Positions 16,925 through 25,451 of a stretch of 64,000 nt of DNA are shown here, piece by piece. Every line of letters begins with the position of its first letter. Position 1 is the first letter of the stretch. A program made the position numbers and the translations under genes. The notes beneath the pieces were generated by a model. It saw only the letters and a program-made list of their open reading frames with translations. It searched no databases and was not told the DNA's origin. The stretch spans positions 124,001 through 188,000 of the forward strand of contig NZ_JAGYPG010000002.1 of the NCBI RefSeq assembly GCF_018343625.1, in the 5' to 3' direction. Source of the DNA: Lederbergia citri. GTDB taxonomy: Bacteria > Bacillota > Bacilli > Bacillales > Bacillaceae_C.

Positions 16925-16975
16925 CAATAAGAAAAGCGTAAGCTCCTAGTCAATAGGCGCTGGAGCTAGACAATA
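16925..16975 (+). repeat. Minimal copy of the dispersed repeat
   Basis: AATAAGAAAAGCGTAAGCTCC is joined by a short link to AGGCGCTGGAGCTAGACAAT, so both element ends are present with almost no interior. It lies directly upstream of the AAGGAGGAG ribosome binding site of the next CotF-like gene. Confidence 0.8.
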
Positions 16976-16990
16976 AGGAGGAGACCTACA

Positions 16991-17332
16991 ATGCAAAATC
17001 AAAATCAAAATAAAATCCAAAATCCGTCCACACAAGTTCCAAAAACACCGCAAATGAATGATCGTGATTTTTTGAATGACATGCTTTCCACAGAAAAATA
17101 TATGACTCAAGCGTATACAACCGCACTTCACGAAGCAAGCCACCAACATTTATACGATGATATTTTATTAATTTTCAATGAAACGCAAAAAATGCAACGA
17201 GATCTTTATAATCTTATGTTCCAAAAAGGCTGGTATAAGATGGAGGCCCAAGATACTCAAAAGATCCAGCAATCATATCAGCAGCATTCCGGTTATACTA
17301 ATCAATTTCCATACGATAGTCAAATACAATAA
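16991..17332 (+). CDS. CotF-family spore coat protein
   Basis: A 113-residue paralogue of the gene at 16317, with a Gln/Asn-rich leader (MQNQNQNKIQN) and a helical CotF domain containing FLNDMLSTEKYMTQAYTTAL, ending in a Gln/Tyr-rich tail. It should be a spore coat or mother-cell protein. The ATG is 5-8 bases behind AAGGAGGAGACCTACA. A strong terminator follows, so it is not co-transcribed with the germination operon downstream. Its upstream sequence, including the region up to the ribosome binding site, is repeat-derived, and its promoter may lie within the repeats. Confidence 0.82.
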   Translation: MQNQNQNKIQNPSTQVPKTPQMNDRDFLNDMLSTEKYMTQAYTTALHEASHQHLYDDILLIFNETQKMQRDLYNLMFQKGWYKMEAQDTQKIQQSYQQHSGYTNQFPYDSQIQ

Positions 17333-17340
17333 CAGTCTGA

Positions 17341-17374
17341 AGATGCAAACAACCTTAATGTTTGCATCTTTTTT
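17341..17374 (+). terminator. Terminator of the CotF-like gene
   Basis: AGATGCAAAC pairs with GTTTGCATCT across a nine-base loop and is followed by TTTT. It lies eight bases past the stop codon. Confidence 0.9.
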
Positions 17375-17458
17375 ACTTAGAACGGAGACGTCTATCAAGC
17401 ATATTTGAAGTGTAATAGGGCACAAATAAAGGAAACACATATTTTGGAAGTGATGAAG

Positions 17459-18970
17459 ATGGCTTTATTCTCAAAAAATCAAAAAGAAAGTGAAGAAAAT
17501 ATCGTATCCCCAATTAAATCCCTTCCAGAAATCATTGAGCAATTATCGAAATCAAAAGATTTTAAACAATCAATGGCTATTAATGAACAGACTGGCACTT
17601 CATTTCAAGTTTCATTTATTTCCACTTTAATTGATGACAAAATCATCCAAAAAGATTTAATGCCTTACTTATTATATGGTAAATTTCAAAATCTAACAGA
17701 TTTAAAATTTTTGATTCCTTCTCGTGATTGTTACATTACATCAGATCCTGCAGAGATTGAAGAAAAAATTATGATTGGATGCATCATGATCAAACTTGAT
17801 CCGAATGACATGACTGTCGCCTTATTACCTGCAACGGCTGAAGTCGGCCGGGAAGTCTCCCCTTCTGAAGTGGAATTTACAGTAGGCGGGCCAAAAGAAA
17901 GCTTTGTAGAGTCAATTGAAAAAAACTTAAATTTAATTAGAAAAAGATTGCCTATAAAAGAACTCGTAATAGACGAAGTAATGGTCGGAACATTGACAAA
18001 AACAAGAGTGGCCATTATTTATATCGATGGTCTAACAAATACAGAAGATGTAAAGACCATGACGCAAAGAATTAAAGACATTAATTTCGATCAAATTCAA
18101 GACAGTGCCTACATTGAAGAAATGATCGCCGACAATAAAAACTCTCCTTTTCCTCAGCTTTTAAACAGCGAAAGACCTTTAAAAGTCATTTCATCACTTG
18201 TCGAAGGAAAGGTAGCTGTCGTCGTAGACGGTTCCCCTTTTGCAATTATGGGGCCTTCTTCTGTTATGTCATTTTTCGTTTCCGCAGAAGACTATTTAAT
18301 GAACTGGGCAGTTGCATCCAGTATCCGTATATTAAGAATTATTGGTGTTATAGCTTCCGTATTTGCAACTCCAATGTACGTTGCCATTTTAACGTATCAT
18401 CCTGAAATTATTCCTAAAGATTTAATGGCATCGCTTATTAGTTCAAGAAAACATGTACCTTTTCCACCTTTTGTAGAAGCGATGTTCCTTGAGATTACGA
18501 TTGAACTGCTGCGTGAAGCTGGGGCAAGACTCCCTACAAAAGTTGGACAAACGATCGGCATTGTTGGTGGAATCGTTCTTGGTACTGCTTCCGTAGAAGC
18601 CAGTCTGACCAGTAATGTATTGTTAATTCTTGTTGCAATCGCAGCTTTGGCATCCTTTACTACCCCAGTTTATAAAATAAGCACCACCATTCGGCTGGTC
18701 CGTTTTCCTTTTTTGTTATTTGCTCAATTATGGGGATTTTTAGGAATTGCTTTCACTGTCTGCATCTTATTAACCCATCTTATTCAATTAAAATCACTTG
18801 GAAGACCTTATTTAGAACCAGTCTATCCTCCAAGACTTAACGATTTGAAAGACTCTTTTATCAGGTTTCCTTTTCTCCGTGAGACGTTGCGACCAGGTTA
18901 TTTGCATAGTCAAAAGCCTGTCCGTTTTCAAACCAAAAAGGAGAATCAAAAGAAAGATATCGATGAATGA
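17459..18970 (+). CDS. Spore germination protein, GerA-family A subunit
   Basis: The A subunit of a Ger nutrient receptor in the spore inner membrane, a 503-residue protein. It has a soluble N-terminal half (EQTGTSFQVSFI, DPAEIEEKIMIGCI) and a membrane half with the GerA signature PFVEAMFLEITIELLREAGARLP and GQTIGIVGGIVLG. Recent work on this family describes the A subunit as a ligand-gated ion channel. The ATG at 17459 lies eight bases behind GGAAG and gives the usual MALFSK-type start; earlier in-frame codons lack a good site. The B gene follows after 19 bp. I cannot tell which receptor (GerA, GerB or GerK type) it is orthologous to, or its germinant. Confidence 0.92.
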   Translation: MALFSKNQKESEENIVSPIKSLPEIIEQLSKSKDFKQSMAINEQTGTSFQVSFISTLIDDKIIQKDLMPYLLYGKFQNLTDLKFLIPSRDCYITSDPAEIEEKIMIGCIMIKLDPNDMTVALLPATAEVGREVSPSEVEFTVGGPKESFVESIEKNLNLIRKRLPIKELVIDEVMVGTLTKTRVAIIYIDGLTNTEDVKTMTQRIKDINFDQIQDSAYIEEMIADNKNSPFPQLLNSERPLKVISSLVEGKVAVVVDGSPFAIMGPSSVMSFFVSAEDYLMNWAVASSIRILRIIGVIASVFATPMYVAILTYHPEIIPKDLMASLISSRKHVPFPPFVEAMFLEITIELLREAGARLPTKVGQTIGIVGGIVLGTASVEASLTSNVLLILVAIAALASFTTPVYKISTTIRLVRFPFLLFAQLWGFLGIAFTVCILLTHLIQLKSLGRPYLEPVYPPRLNDLKDSFIRFPFLRETLRPGYLHSQKPVRFQTKKENQKKDIDE

Positions 18971-18989
18971 ACAATGGGAGGACGTATGA

Positions 18990-20072
18990 ATGAGCAGCAC
19001 CGCAAAGGGGGCACAACTTTCTCCATATCTCGTTTTTTTTCTAGTCCATTCAATGCAAATTGGTATCGGCGTCCTCGGATTCCAAAGGCAAATATCCAAA
19101 ACCGCTGGGTATGATACATGGATTTCAGTCCTTATTGCATGTGTATTTTCACATGTTTTCCTTTATATTTTTTATAAAATTGCCGAGATTGGGAAAGGAG
19201 ATTTGAATGATACACATTCCTACGCATTCGGAAGAATAGTAGGAGGATTTTTCAATCTTGTTTTTGCTTTTTACTTCATCACTATCATTATCGGGGTAAT
19301 CCGATCTTATATTGAAATTTTGCAAATTTGGCTCTTCCAAGACTTAAGCGTATTTTGGTTTACTTTCAGCTTTTTACTTCTATCCATTTATATTGTGAAT
19401 GGTGGTATAAGAACCGTTACAGGAATTGCTTTTTATAGTGTGGTCATCCCTTTTTATTTATATTTTGCTTTTCTTTTAGCTGTACCATTTTCAGACTATA
19501 GTGACTTTCTACCGATTCTTCACCATTCATTTAAAGATATTTTTAAAGCAACTTGGCAATTGACAATTAGCTATCTAGGATATGAAACCCTGCTATTTTA
19601 CTACCCTTTTATCCAGAATCCTGAGAAATCAAAGAAATGGGCCCATCTAGGATTAATTTTTACATGTTTCATTTATCTATTTATAACGTTCATTTCTTTT
19701 GGCTATTACAGCGAACCTCAGCTTCAACATATTATTTGGGCAACATTGTCAATCTGGAAAATAGTCAAACTTTCTTTTATGTGGAGATTTGAATATATCG
19801 GAATCGCTACTTGGTTTTTCGTCATCATTCCCAACATTTGCATCCCGCTTTGGTGTGCCAGCAGAATCATGAAAAAAACATTTAAAATGAAACAGCGCAG
19901 CGCATTAATCTGGATATCAGCACTGATCTTATGTATAGTACCTCTTTTGCAAACACGTCAACAAATTAATAATTTACTTTCTTTCATTAATAAAGCAGGT
20001 ATGTACCTAAATTTCGTTTATATTCCACTTTTATTATTGATTTTACTTATTATAAAGAAGGTGAAGAAGTGA
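18990..20072 (+). CDS. Spore germination protein, GerA-family B subunit
   Basis: The B subunit of Ger receptors is a transporter-like protein of the amino acid / polyamine / organocation superfamily that binds the germinant. This one has 360 residues and about ten membrane segments. Its N-terminus has LSPYLVFFLVHSMQIGIGVLGFQRQI, typical of GerB/YndE proteins, then a conserved glycine-rich first helix. The ATG at 18990 lies eight bases after GGGAGG. The stop overlaps the start of the C subunit gene by four bases, so the two are coupled. Confidence 0.92.
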   Translation: MSSTAKGAQLSPYLVFFLVHSMQIGIGVLGFQRQISKTAGYDTWISVLIACVFSHVFLYIFYKIAEIGKGDLNDTHSYAFGRIVGGFFNLVFAFYFITIIIGVIRSYIEILQIWLFQDLSVFWFTFSFLLLSIYIVNGGIRTVTGIAFYSVVIPFYLYFAFLLAVPFSDYSDFLPILHHSFKDIFKATWQLTISYLGYETLLFYYPFIQNPEKSKKWAHLGLIFTCFIYLFITFISFGYYSEPQLQHIIWATLSIWKIVKLSFMWRFEYIGIATWFFVIIPNICIPLWCASRIMKKTFKMKQRSALIWISALILCIVPLLQTRQQINNLLSFINKAGMYLNFVYIPLLLLILLIIKKVKK

Positions 20073-21130
20073 AAAAGTTCGTCACCCTTTTCCTATTAAT
20101 AATTCCATTATTATCGGGATGTGTTCAGACAAAAGTTATTGATAATTTAACGTTAGTTAATGCTGGAGGTATTGATTATGTGGATGGTAATAAAATTAAA
20201 GTCACTGCGTTATTCACCATTTACGATGAACAAAAAAAAGCTGAAGACAAAAATATTACAATGACAATGCATCATAATGCAGGAATAATAGAACATTTAT
20301 CGAGGGAAGCCACTTCACCAGTATTAATTGGAGATCTCGATTTTCTAGGGATTGATATGAAAACAGCAAAAAGAGGAATATATCCTATTATCGACACTTT
20401 ACAAAGAGAGCCGAGTGTAGGCTCACGTCTTTACCTTGCCGTTTCCGAAGGTTCCGCTAATGAGTTGCTGCTAGGTACATACGGTTCTGAAGGAAACGCA
20501 AAATTCATTTCTACTATGATTGAAACGAATATTAAACACCGTGACATTCCTAGAACAAACTTACATATGTTTGCTTCCGACTTTTTTCAAAAAGCTAAAG
20601 GAGCGTATCTCCCTATCTTAAAAAAAGTATCAGACACAAAACTAATAATAGATGGCCTTGCCATTTTTTCTAAAGATAAAATGGTATATAAAGTTCCTGT
20701 AGACGAAATGTTTTACTTTAAATTATTGGTCGATCAACATAACAGAGGCAGTTTAGATGTAAAAATACATGATAAAGGGGCTACCATTCAAAATATCAGA
20801 TCACGCTCTACCATTAGAACTGATATGGAAACAATGACAGTCGATATTAGGTATAACATGACTGGCATAATAACTAAATATACAGGGAGAAAATTGAAGT
20901 CTAACCTTATCGAAGAGATTAGTAAAAACGCTGAAGATAAAATTGAGAAAAAGATTTTGAAACTACTTACTGACTTTCAAAGAAAAGGCATAGACCCTAT
21001 TGGATTCGAACGAAAATTCATCCAACAACACAGAAATTTTAACCACCAACTATGGGAAGAAAATTATAAAAACATTACATTCAAAGTCCATTCGAATGTT
21101 ACGATTTCCGAATCAGGGACTCTTGAATAA
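20069..21130 (+). CDS. Spore germination protein, GerA-family C subunit (lipoprotein, GTG start)
   Basis: The C subunit is a lipoprotein on the outer face of the spore inner membrane. The 353-residue protein starts at GTG (20069), inside the stop codon of the B gene, behind AAGGTG. The signal peptide ends in lipobox LLSGC (cysteine about residue 17). The body matches GerC proteins, for example INLTLVNAGGIDY-like DNLTLVNAGGIDYVDG near the N-terminus and the C-terminal EKKILKLLTDFQRKGIDPIGF. With A and B it forms one complete receptor operon. No terminator is obvious; the gene converges on the RodA-like gene. Confidence 0.92.
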   Translation: MKKFVTLFLLIIPLLSGCVQTKVIDNLTLVNAGGIDYVDGNKIKVTALFTIYDEQKKAEDKNITMTMHHNAGIIEHLSREATSPVLIGDLDFLGIDMKTAKRGIYPIIDTLQREPSVGSRLYLAVSEGSANELLLGTYGSEGNAKFISTMIETNIKHRDIPRTNLHMFASDFFQKAKGAYLPILKKVSDTKLIIDGLAIFSKDKMVYKVPVDEMFYFKLLVDQHNRGSLDVKIHDKGATIQNIRSRSTIRTDMETMTVDIRYNMTGIITKYTGRKLKSNLIEEISKNAEDKIEKKILKLLTDFQRKGIDPIGFERKFIQQHRNFNHQLWEENYKNITFKVHSNVTISESGTLE

Positions 21131-21271
21131 GAAGTATGATTGCATGTTTTAAGCTTTCTCGTTTCCTTCGAAATTTAGCCCTTAATCGAAACGCAACCCA
21201 TTAAGCTTTCGGAGTTTCAGCCATTGCTGAACGAGAATTAAGACTGAGATCCTAGCTTTTCATATTTTTTC

Positions 21272-21311
21272 AAAATAAAGAAAGAAGGCTAGTCATAGAG
21301 ACTGCCTTCTT
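21272..21311 (-). terminator. Terminator of the RodA-like gene
   Basis: On the minus strand AAGAAGGCAGTC pairs with GACTAGCCTTCTT (one bulged base), followed by TCTTTATTTTG. The left arm lies inside the last codons of the gene, so the stop codon is part of the hairpin. Confidence 0.8.
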
Positions 21312-22479
21312 GATCATCAGAAAACATATATTTTTTATAATGGTAGCGAATTGAAAGGATTATGCCCACCGCCATCATATTACCAAGCAACGCACTTCCT
21401 CCATAGCTAATAAATGGCAATGGAATTCCAGTGATTGGCACTAGACCAATCGTCATTCCTATATTTTCAAATACGTGGAACGCAAGCATGGCAACAACAC
21501 CGGCGCAAATATATGAATAGAAAGGATTTTTTGTTTCAATACCTGTTTTAGTAATTTGATAGATAAGCATAAAAAATAAACTGATTACAATACTTCCGCC
21601 AATAAAGCCGAATTCTTCCCCTATTGTACTGAAAATAAAGTCAGAATGGGCTTCTGGCATGTATACTTCTCCACTTTTATACCCTTTTCCTGTTGTTTGC
21701 CCTGACCCGACAGCTAGTAGTGATTTAACTAATTGAAAGGCTTCATCCGATCTATACGAATAAGGGTCCAGCCAGGAATATATTCGTTTATATTGATGGT
21801 CTGCCAATATCCCCTTTAAAAGTTCGTGCTGAAAGATCGCAACGTACAACACTCCTCCGATTACTACTGTCGCGGTAGAAAAAAGAGGTAATAAAAGTTT
21901 CCATGATATCCCGGACACAAGAATAATCGCCAATAAAATGCAACCAAATACAAGAGCGGTTCCTAAGTCTGGTTGTTTTAAAACTAAAGCAGCTGGAATC
22001 ATCGTAATAACTCCGAGCTTAAATAAAAGCCATAAATCTGTTTTCACATTCTTGTTGATAAATTTTAGGTTATGGCTAGCAGTTATTTTTGCCAGAACAA
22101 TAATCGTAAAAACTTTCATAAACTCCGATGGTTGTATCGCTCCAAATTTAGGAATTTCATACCAGCTTTGTGCACCATTTCTAATTGGAGTATATTTTGT
22201 TTCAGGGAGCAATATTAAACCGATTAGTAAGAGTAAACAAACTCCATATGCATACCATGAAATTTTTTTCATCTGATCTGAATCAAACTGGATAATAACA
22301 ATAATGGCAATTGTACTGATTATATACCAGACAACTTGTTGCAAAACAAAATTCGTCGACCCATATTGTCCTGTTTTTTGGGCACTATATATAGTAATTA
22401 AACTAACAAACGTTAATAACATTAATGATAAAATAATACCGTAATCAATTTTTGGAATTGGTTTCTTCTGAGAAGTCAT
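21289..22479 (-). CDS. FtsW/RodA/SpoVE-family peptidoglycan polymerase
   Basis: SEDS proteins polymerise glycan strands from lipid II in partnership with a class B penicillin-binding protein. This one has about 396 residues and ten membrane segments. Family motifs include GAIQPSEFMKV, QPDLGTALVFG, SGQTTGKGYKSG with EAHSDFIFSTIGEEFGF, and the C-terminal GIPLPFISYGGSALLGNM. It fits RodA better than FtsW because of its length and ending. The ATG at 22479 is eight bases after AGGAG; a GTG one codon earlier is an alternative. It stands alone next to a germination operon, so a sporulation or growth-phase paralogue role cannot be separated from sequence. Confidence 0.9.
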   Translation of the reverse strand: MTSQKKPIPKIDYGIILSLMLLTFVSLITIYSAQKTGQYGSTNFVLQQVVWYIISTIAIIVIIQFDSDQMKKISWYAYGVCLLLLIGLILLPETKYTPIRNGAQSWYEIPKFGAIQPSEFMKVFTIIVLAKITASHNLKFINKNVKTDLWLLFKLGVITMIPAALVLKQPDLGTALVFGCILLAIILVSGISWKLLLPLFSTATVVIGGVLYVAIFQHELLKGILADHQYKRIYSWLDPYSYRSDEAFQLVKSLLAVGSGQTTGKGYKSGEVYMPEAHSDFIFSTIGEEFGFIGGSIVISLFFMLIYQITKTGIETKNPFYSYICAGVVAMLAFHVFENIGMTIGLVPITGIPLPFISYGGSALLGNMMAVGIILSIRYHYKKYMFSDDQEGSLYD

Positions 22480-22742
22480 CACTTCGTCTCCTCTTTTTAG
22501 TAAGCTTGATATTTTTACCGCTATAATTGAATGGAGCCACGGGAGACACTAAAATCCTCCAAGAGAACATTAGCTGCCTGGACAGTTTTAATAAAAAATA
22601 CCCTTAGTCATCTTATCATTATACTGAATGAAACTAAATATAAAAAGAAGCAATTTATTGTTTTCACAATATTGACCGAAAGCTTGAAAATTGAATTGCT
22701 CGTTTCAACATCTTAAGATAACAATAAGGAGGTGTACTATAA

Positions 22743-23060
22743 ATGGAAGAAATTAAAAGTAAAGACCAATTTGAAGAAGTTATTTCCAGCAACGAGCCAG
22801 TGATTGTAAAGTTTGAAGCTGATTGGTGCCCTGATTGTAAACGGATGGACATGTTTATTGGGGAAATTGTAGAAGCAAATCAACAATACACATGGTATGA
22901 AATGGACCGGGATAACTTTCCAGAAGTTGCAGAAAAATATTCTGTCATGGGAATACCTAGCTTGCTCATTTTCCAAAATGGCGAAAAAACAGCCCATTTG
23001 CACAGCGCAAACGCAAAATCACCAGAACAAGTAAATGAATTTCTTGAAAGTGTAAAATAA
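22743..23060 (+). CDS. ydbP: Thioredoxin family protein YdbP
   Basis: A 105-residue single-domain thioredoxin with redox motif WCPDCK (cysteines 29 and 32), the cis-proline segment VMGIPSLLIF, and a C-terminal HSANAKSPEQV that matches B. subtilis YdbP. It should reduce disulfides in the cytosol; its specific partner is not known. The ATG follows AAGGAGGTGTACTATAA, a very strong ribosome binding site. It is monocistronic, with a bidirectional terminator shared with the converging CotF-like gene. Confidence 0.88.
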   Translation: MEEIKSKDQFEEVISSNEPVIVKFEADWCPDCKRMDMFIGEIVEANQQYTWYEMDRDNFPEVAEKYSVMGIPSLLIFQNGEKTAHLHSANAKSPEQVNEFLESVK

Positions 23061-23068
23061 ATCATTTT

Positions 23069-23103
23069 TAAAGCCAGGATCCTTATAGGAAGACCTGGCT
23101 TTA
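23069..23103. terminator. Bidirectional terminator
   Basis: TAAAGCCAGG (23069-23078) pairs with CCTGGCTTTA (23094-23103). A-rich and T-rich flanks let it serve both ydbP and the converging coat gene. Confidence 0.8.
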
Positions 23104-23109
23104 ATTTAA

Positions 23110-23715
23110 TTATTGCAATTGCTGTTGTTGTGGCATTGTAGAAGAGTCCCCCATATAAGGGAATTGCTGTACTGGCTGATATAGGCTTCCAACTGTTTGG
23201 ATTGCCTCACTTGTCGCTGGCGTTAAAGGATAATAGCCCTTTTCCATCATATATTCCCAAATTTCATAACTGTGGCAGCTACTATTCAAAAATGCATTTT
23301 CTAAAAACGTCCTTAATGCAGGATTTGCACATTCTAGTGTAGCAGCTGCGTAATTTTTAGCTGCGGCTTTTTGATTCAATAAATAAGCCGTTGCAATTTC
23401 ACGATCATTGTGAGTCTGTGCATTCGTGCGAGGAGCAGTTGATTGAGCTAAATTTGATGGTGTCTGTGTGTAATTATTGAGCTTTGGTGTTAAAGGATCT
23501 GGTTGGAATTTTGAAATATCAGGTGTTGATGCATTTTGAACAAACTCGACTTTCAAATTATAATCTTCAATATGCTTCGGATAGTGCCGTTCAAGCAAAG
23601 CTTTCAATTGAGGATCCTGAGCCTGATTAATAAATGTCCCCATGCAAGTGACAGTATTAAAACAACTTGCAATCAGTTCACTCAATTCATTAAGTTCATG
23701 TGATGCTAGTTGCAT
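23110..23715 (-). CDS. CotF-family spore coat protein, two-domain form
   Basis: A 201-residue protein with two CotF-like helical segments: one near residues 5-50 (ELNELSELIASCFNTVTCMG) and one near 105-165 (IATAYLLNQKAAAKNYAAAT ... SSCHSYEIWEYMMEKGYY). A Pro/Thr/Asn-rich linker joins them, and the tail is Gln-rich (MPQQQQLQ). It is a likely spore coat component. The ATG at 23715 lies behind GGAGGTGAAAATATC; a frame-open ATG at 23736 has no ribosome binding site. It is the third CotF-type gene within 7 kb, which suggests local amplification of spore genes around the germination operon. Confidence 0.82.
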   Translation of the reverse strand: MQLASHELNELSELIASCFNTVTCMGTFINQAQDPQLKALLERHYPKHIEDYNLKVEFVQNASTPDISKFQPDPLTPKLNNYTQTPSNLAQSTAPRTNAQTHNDREIATAYLLNQKAAAKNYAAATLECANPALRTFLENAFLNSSCHSYEIWEYMMEKGYYPLTPATSEAIQTVGSLYQPVQQFPYMGDSSTMPQQQQLQ

Positions 23716-23792
23716 GATATTTTCACCTCCACACATTATTCTCCAACAATAAACTTTTTTTATACTTACATAATTCGCTACTCTCTTATCAC

Positions 23793-23818
23793 GTTTTAAT
23801 ATGAATAACTTTGGGTAA
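23793..23818 (+). promoter_or_regulatory. Candidate sigma-B promoter
   Basis: GTTTTA (23793-23798) and GGGTAA (23813-23818) are separated by 14 bp; the Bacillus sigma-B consensus is GTTTAA-N12-15-GGGTAT. It precedes the 48-aa membrane protein by about 47 bp, and that family is often part of general stress regulons. Confidence 0.6.
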
Positions 23819-23864
23819 TTTAAACATAAGTTTCAAAATACAGAAAATGAAAGGATTTTGATCT

Positions 23865-24011
23865 ATGCTTTGGACTATTATCGGAATATTAGTCGTTCTA
23901 TGGTTATTAGGATTTATAGCTAAAATAGGTGGAGCGCTCATTCATATTCTGCTTATTGTCGCTGTCGTACTTTTCATTTTTAACCTTATATCAGGTAAAA
24001 GAGCAAGTTAG
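23865..24011 (+). CDS. Lmo0937-family small membrane protein (48 aa)
   Basis: A 48-residue protein starting MLWTIIGILVVLWLLGFI, with a second hydrophobic helix GALIHILLIVAVVLFIFNLI and a short basic tail GKRAS. The pattern and length match the Lmo0937 family found across Firmicutes. Its function is unknown; it should insert in the cytoplasmic membrane as a two-helix hairpin. The ATG is nine bases after AAAGGA. It is monocistronic, between a sigma-B-like promoter and a strong terminator, which points to a stress-induced gene. Confidence 0.85.
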   Translation: MLWTIIGILVVLWLLGFIAKIGGALIHILLIVAVVLFIFNLISGKRAS

Positions 24012-24044
24012 AAAAGCCGTTCCTCTAATCAGGAACGGCTTTTA
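24012..24044 (+). terminator. Terminator of the Lmo0937-family gene
   Basis: AAAAGCCGTTCCT pairs with AGGAACGGCTTTT across a six-base loop, beginning directly after the stop codon. Confidence 0.9.
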
Positions 24045-24045
24045 A

Positions 24046-24467
24046 TATTTTTGGCTACCTTGCATAAATATGTAAAGATATATTAAAATTATTTTCCTAT
24101 TCTTCCTATTATACAAAATTATGAAAAGCTATTTTATAGTAGCCATCAGCAGATGACATACGTTGATAATTGGGACATACGAATCCCTTAGTTTGTACTA
24201 AATAAGGATGAATGTTTAATAAAAAGATAATAAATTAGTGAAACGTATAACATTATTAAATTTCAAAAAGTTATTGTATTCGTAATTAATCTGTAATAAT
24301 ATACATATGAGCAATATGATTTTACTGAAAACTTTAATATATTGGAATAATAGTTTTTTTAGTGAAAACGATTTATTTTATTGAGCAATTTATATATCTA
24401 TTATACAATCTATTAATATCGCGATTTATAGTTAAATAGTCTTAGAACAAGGAAGGTGACTTTTAAA
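24046..24467. other. AT-rich 420-bp leader region of the app operon
   Basis: No coding frame is visible. The sequence is very AT-rich and must hold the app promoter. One weak candidate is TTATTG with TAATAA 17 bp downstream near 24269-24297. TGAAAACGATTTAT near 24363 resembles a cre site with two mismatches. Neither is convincing. Confidence 0.4.
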
Positions 24468-25451
24468 TTGACTACATTGTTGGAAGTCAAAAATTTAAAG
24501 ACACATTTTTTCAATAGAAAAAAAGTTATCCCCGCTGTTGATGGCGTTGATATAAAAATTAACGAAGGTGAAACAGTAGCTCTAGTTGGTGAGTCGGGAT
24601 CAGGAAAAAGTATTACCTCCCTCTCTATTATGAGATTAATTCCAAGTCCTCCTGGAAAGATTGTAGATGGAGAAATTTTATTTAACGGAACTGACTTAGC
24701 AAAATTATCGGAAAACGAAATGTGCAAAGTTCGAGGAAATGATATCTCTATGATATTCCAAGAGCCAATGACATCGTTAAATCCTGTATTAACAATCGGT
24801 GAACAAATTACCGAAGTTCTCATTTACCATAAAAAAATGTCTAAAAAAGAAGCTACGCGAAAAGCAATAGACTTATTAAAAATGGTAGGATTTTCTCGTG
24901 CCGAAGAAATTATTCATGACTACCCACATCGTTTATCCGGTGGGATGAGACAGCGTGTAATGATAGCAATTGCGATGAGCTGTAATCCCAAATTACTGAT
25001 TGCGGACGAGCCTACTACCGCACTTGACGTTACGATTCAAGCTCAAATTCTAGATCTAATGAAAGAATTAAGTGAAAAAACAAATACTTCTATATTAATT
25101 ATAACTCACGATTTAGGCGTTGTTTCAGATATCGCCGATAAAGTACTTGTTATGTATTGTGGTCAAGTAGTAGAAGAAGCACCTGTAGAAGAACTATTTG
25201 ATGAGCCGCTTCACCCATATTCAGTAGGATTAATGGAATCTATCCCTTCACTTGATGGAGATACGGAACGTTTAATCCCTATTCAAGGTAATGTACCTTC
25301 ACCAGATAACTTCCCTAAAGGTTGCCGATTTGCACCGCGATGTCCACATGCTTTCGATCGTTGCCTCCAAGAAGTTCCAAGCTTAATGTCTATTGATGGA
25401 AAACGATCAGTTCGCTGCTTTTTATACGATAAGGAGGAGGCAAACGTATGA
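24468..25451 (+). CDS. appD: Oligopeptide ABC transporter ATPase AppD (TTG start)
   Basis: One of two ATPases driving oligopeptide uptake. It has Walker A GESGSGKS near residue 40, the [10 protein letters not shown] signature, Walker [21 protein letters not shown], and the C-terminal oligopeptide-transporter extension with GCRFAPRCP and a cysteine cluster (Fe-S-like in some homologues). Sequence and gene order D-F-A-B-C match B. subtilis appDFABC. The TTG at 24468 lies eight bases after AAGGTGA and gives [15 protein letters not shown]. An upstream GTG (24456) overlaps that ribosome binding site and is less likely. It overlaps appF by four bases. Confidence 0.92.
   Translation: MTTLLEVKNLKTHFFNRKKVIPAVDGVDIKINEGETVALVGESGSGKSITSLSIMRLIPSPPGKIVDGEILFNGTDLAKLSENEMCKVRGNDISMIFQEPMTSLNPVLTIGEQITEVLIYHKKMSKKEATRKAIDLLKMVGFSRAEEIIHDYPHRLSGGMRQRVMIAIAMSCNPKLLIADEPTTALDVTIQAQILDLMKELSEKTNTSILIITHDLGVVSDIADKVLVMYCGQVVEEAPVEELFDEPLHPYSVGLMESIPSLDGDTERLIPIQGNVPSPDNFPKGCRFAPRCPHAFDRCLQEVPSLMSIDGKRSVRCFLYDKEEANV

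Noticed and set aside
24266-24300. App operon promoter near TAATAATATAC
   Set aside because: The -35 match is poor and several equally good AT-rich alternatives exist, so it is not listed as a feature.
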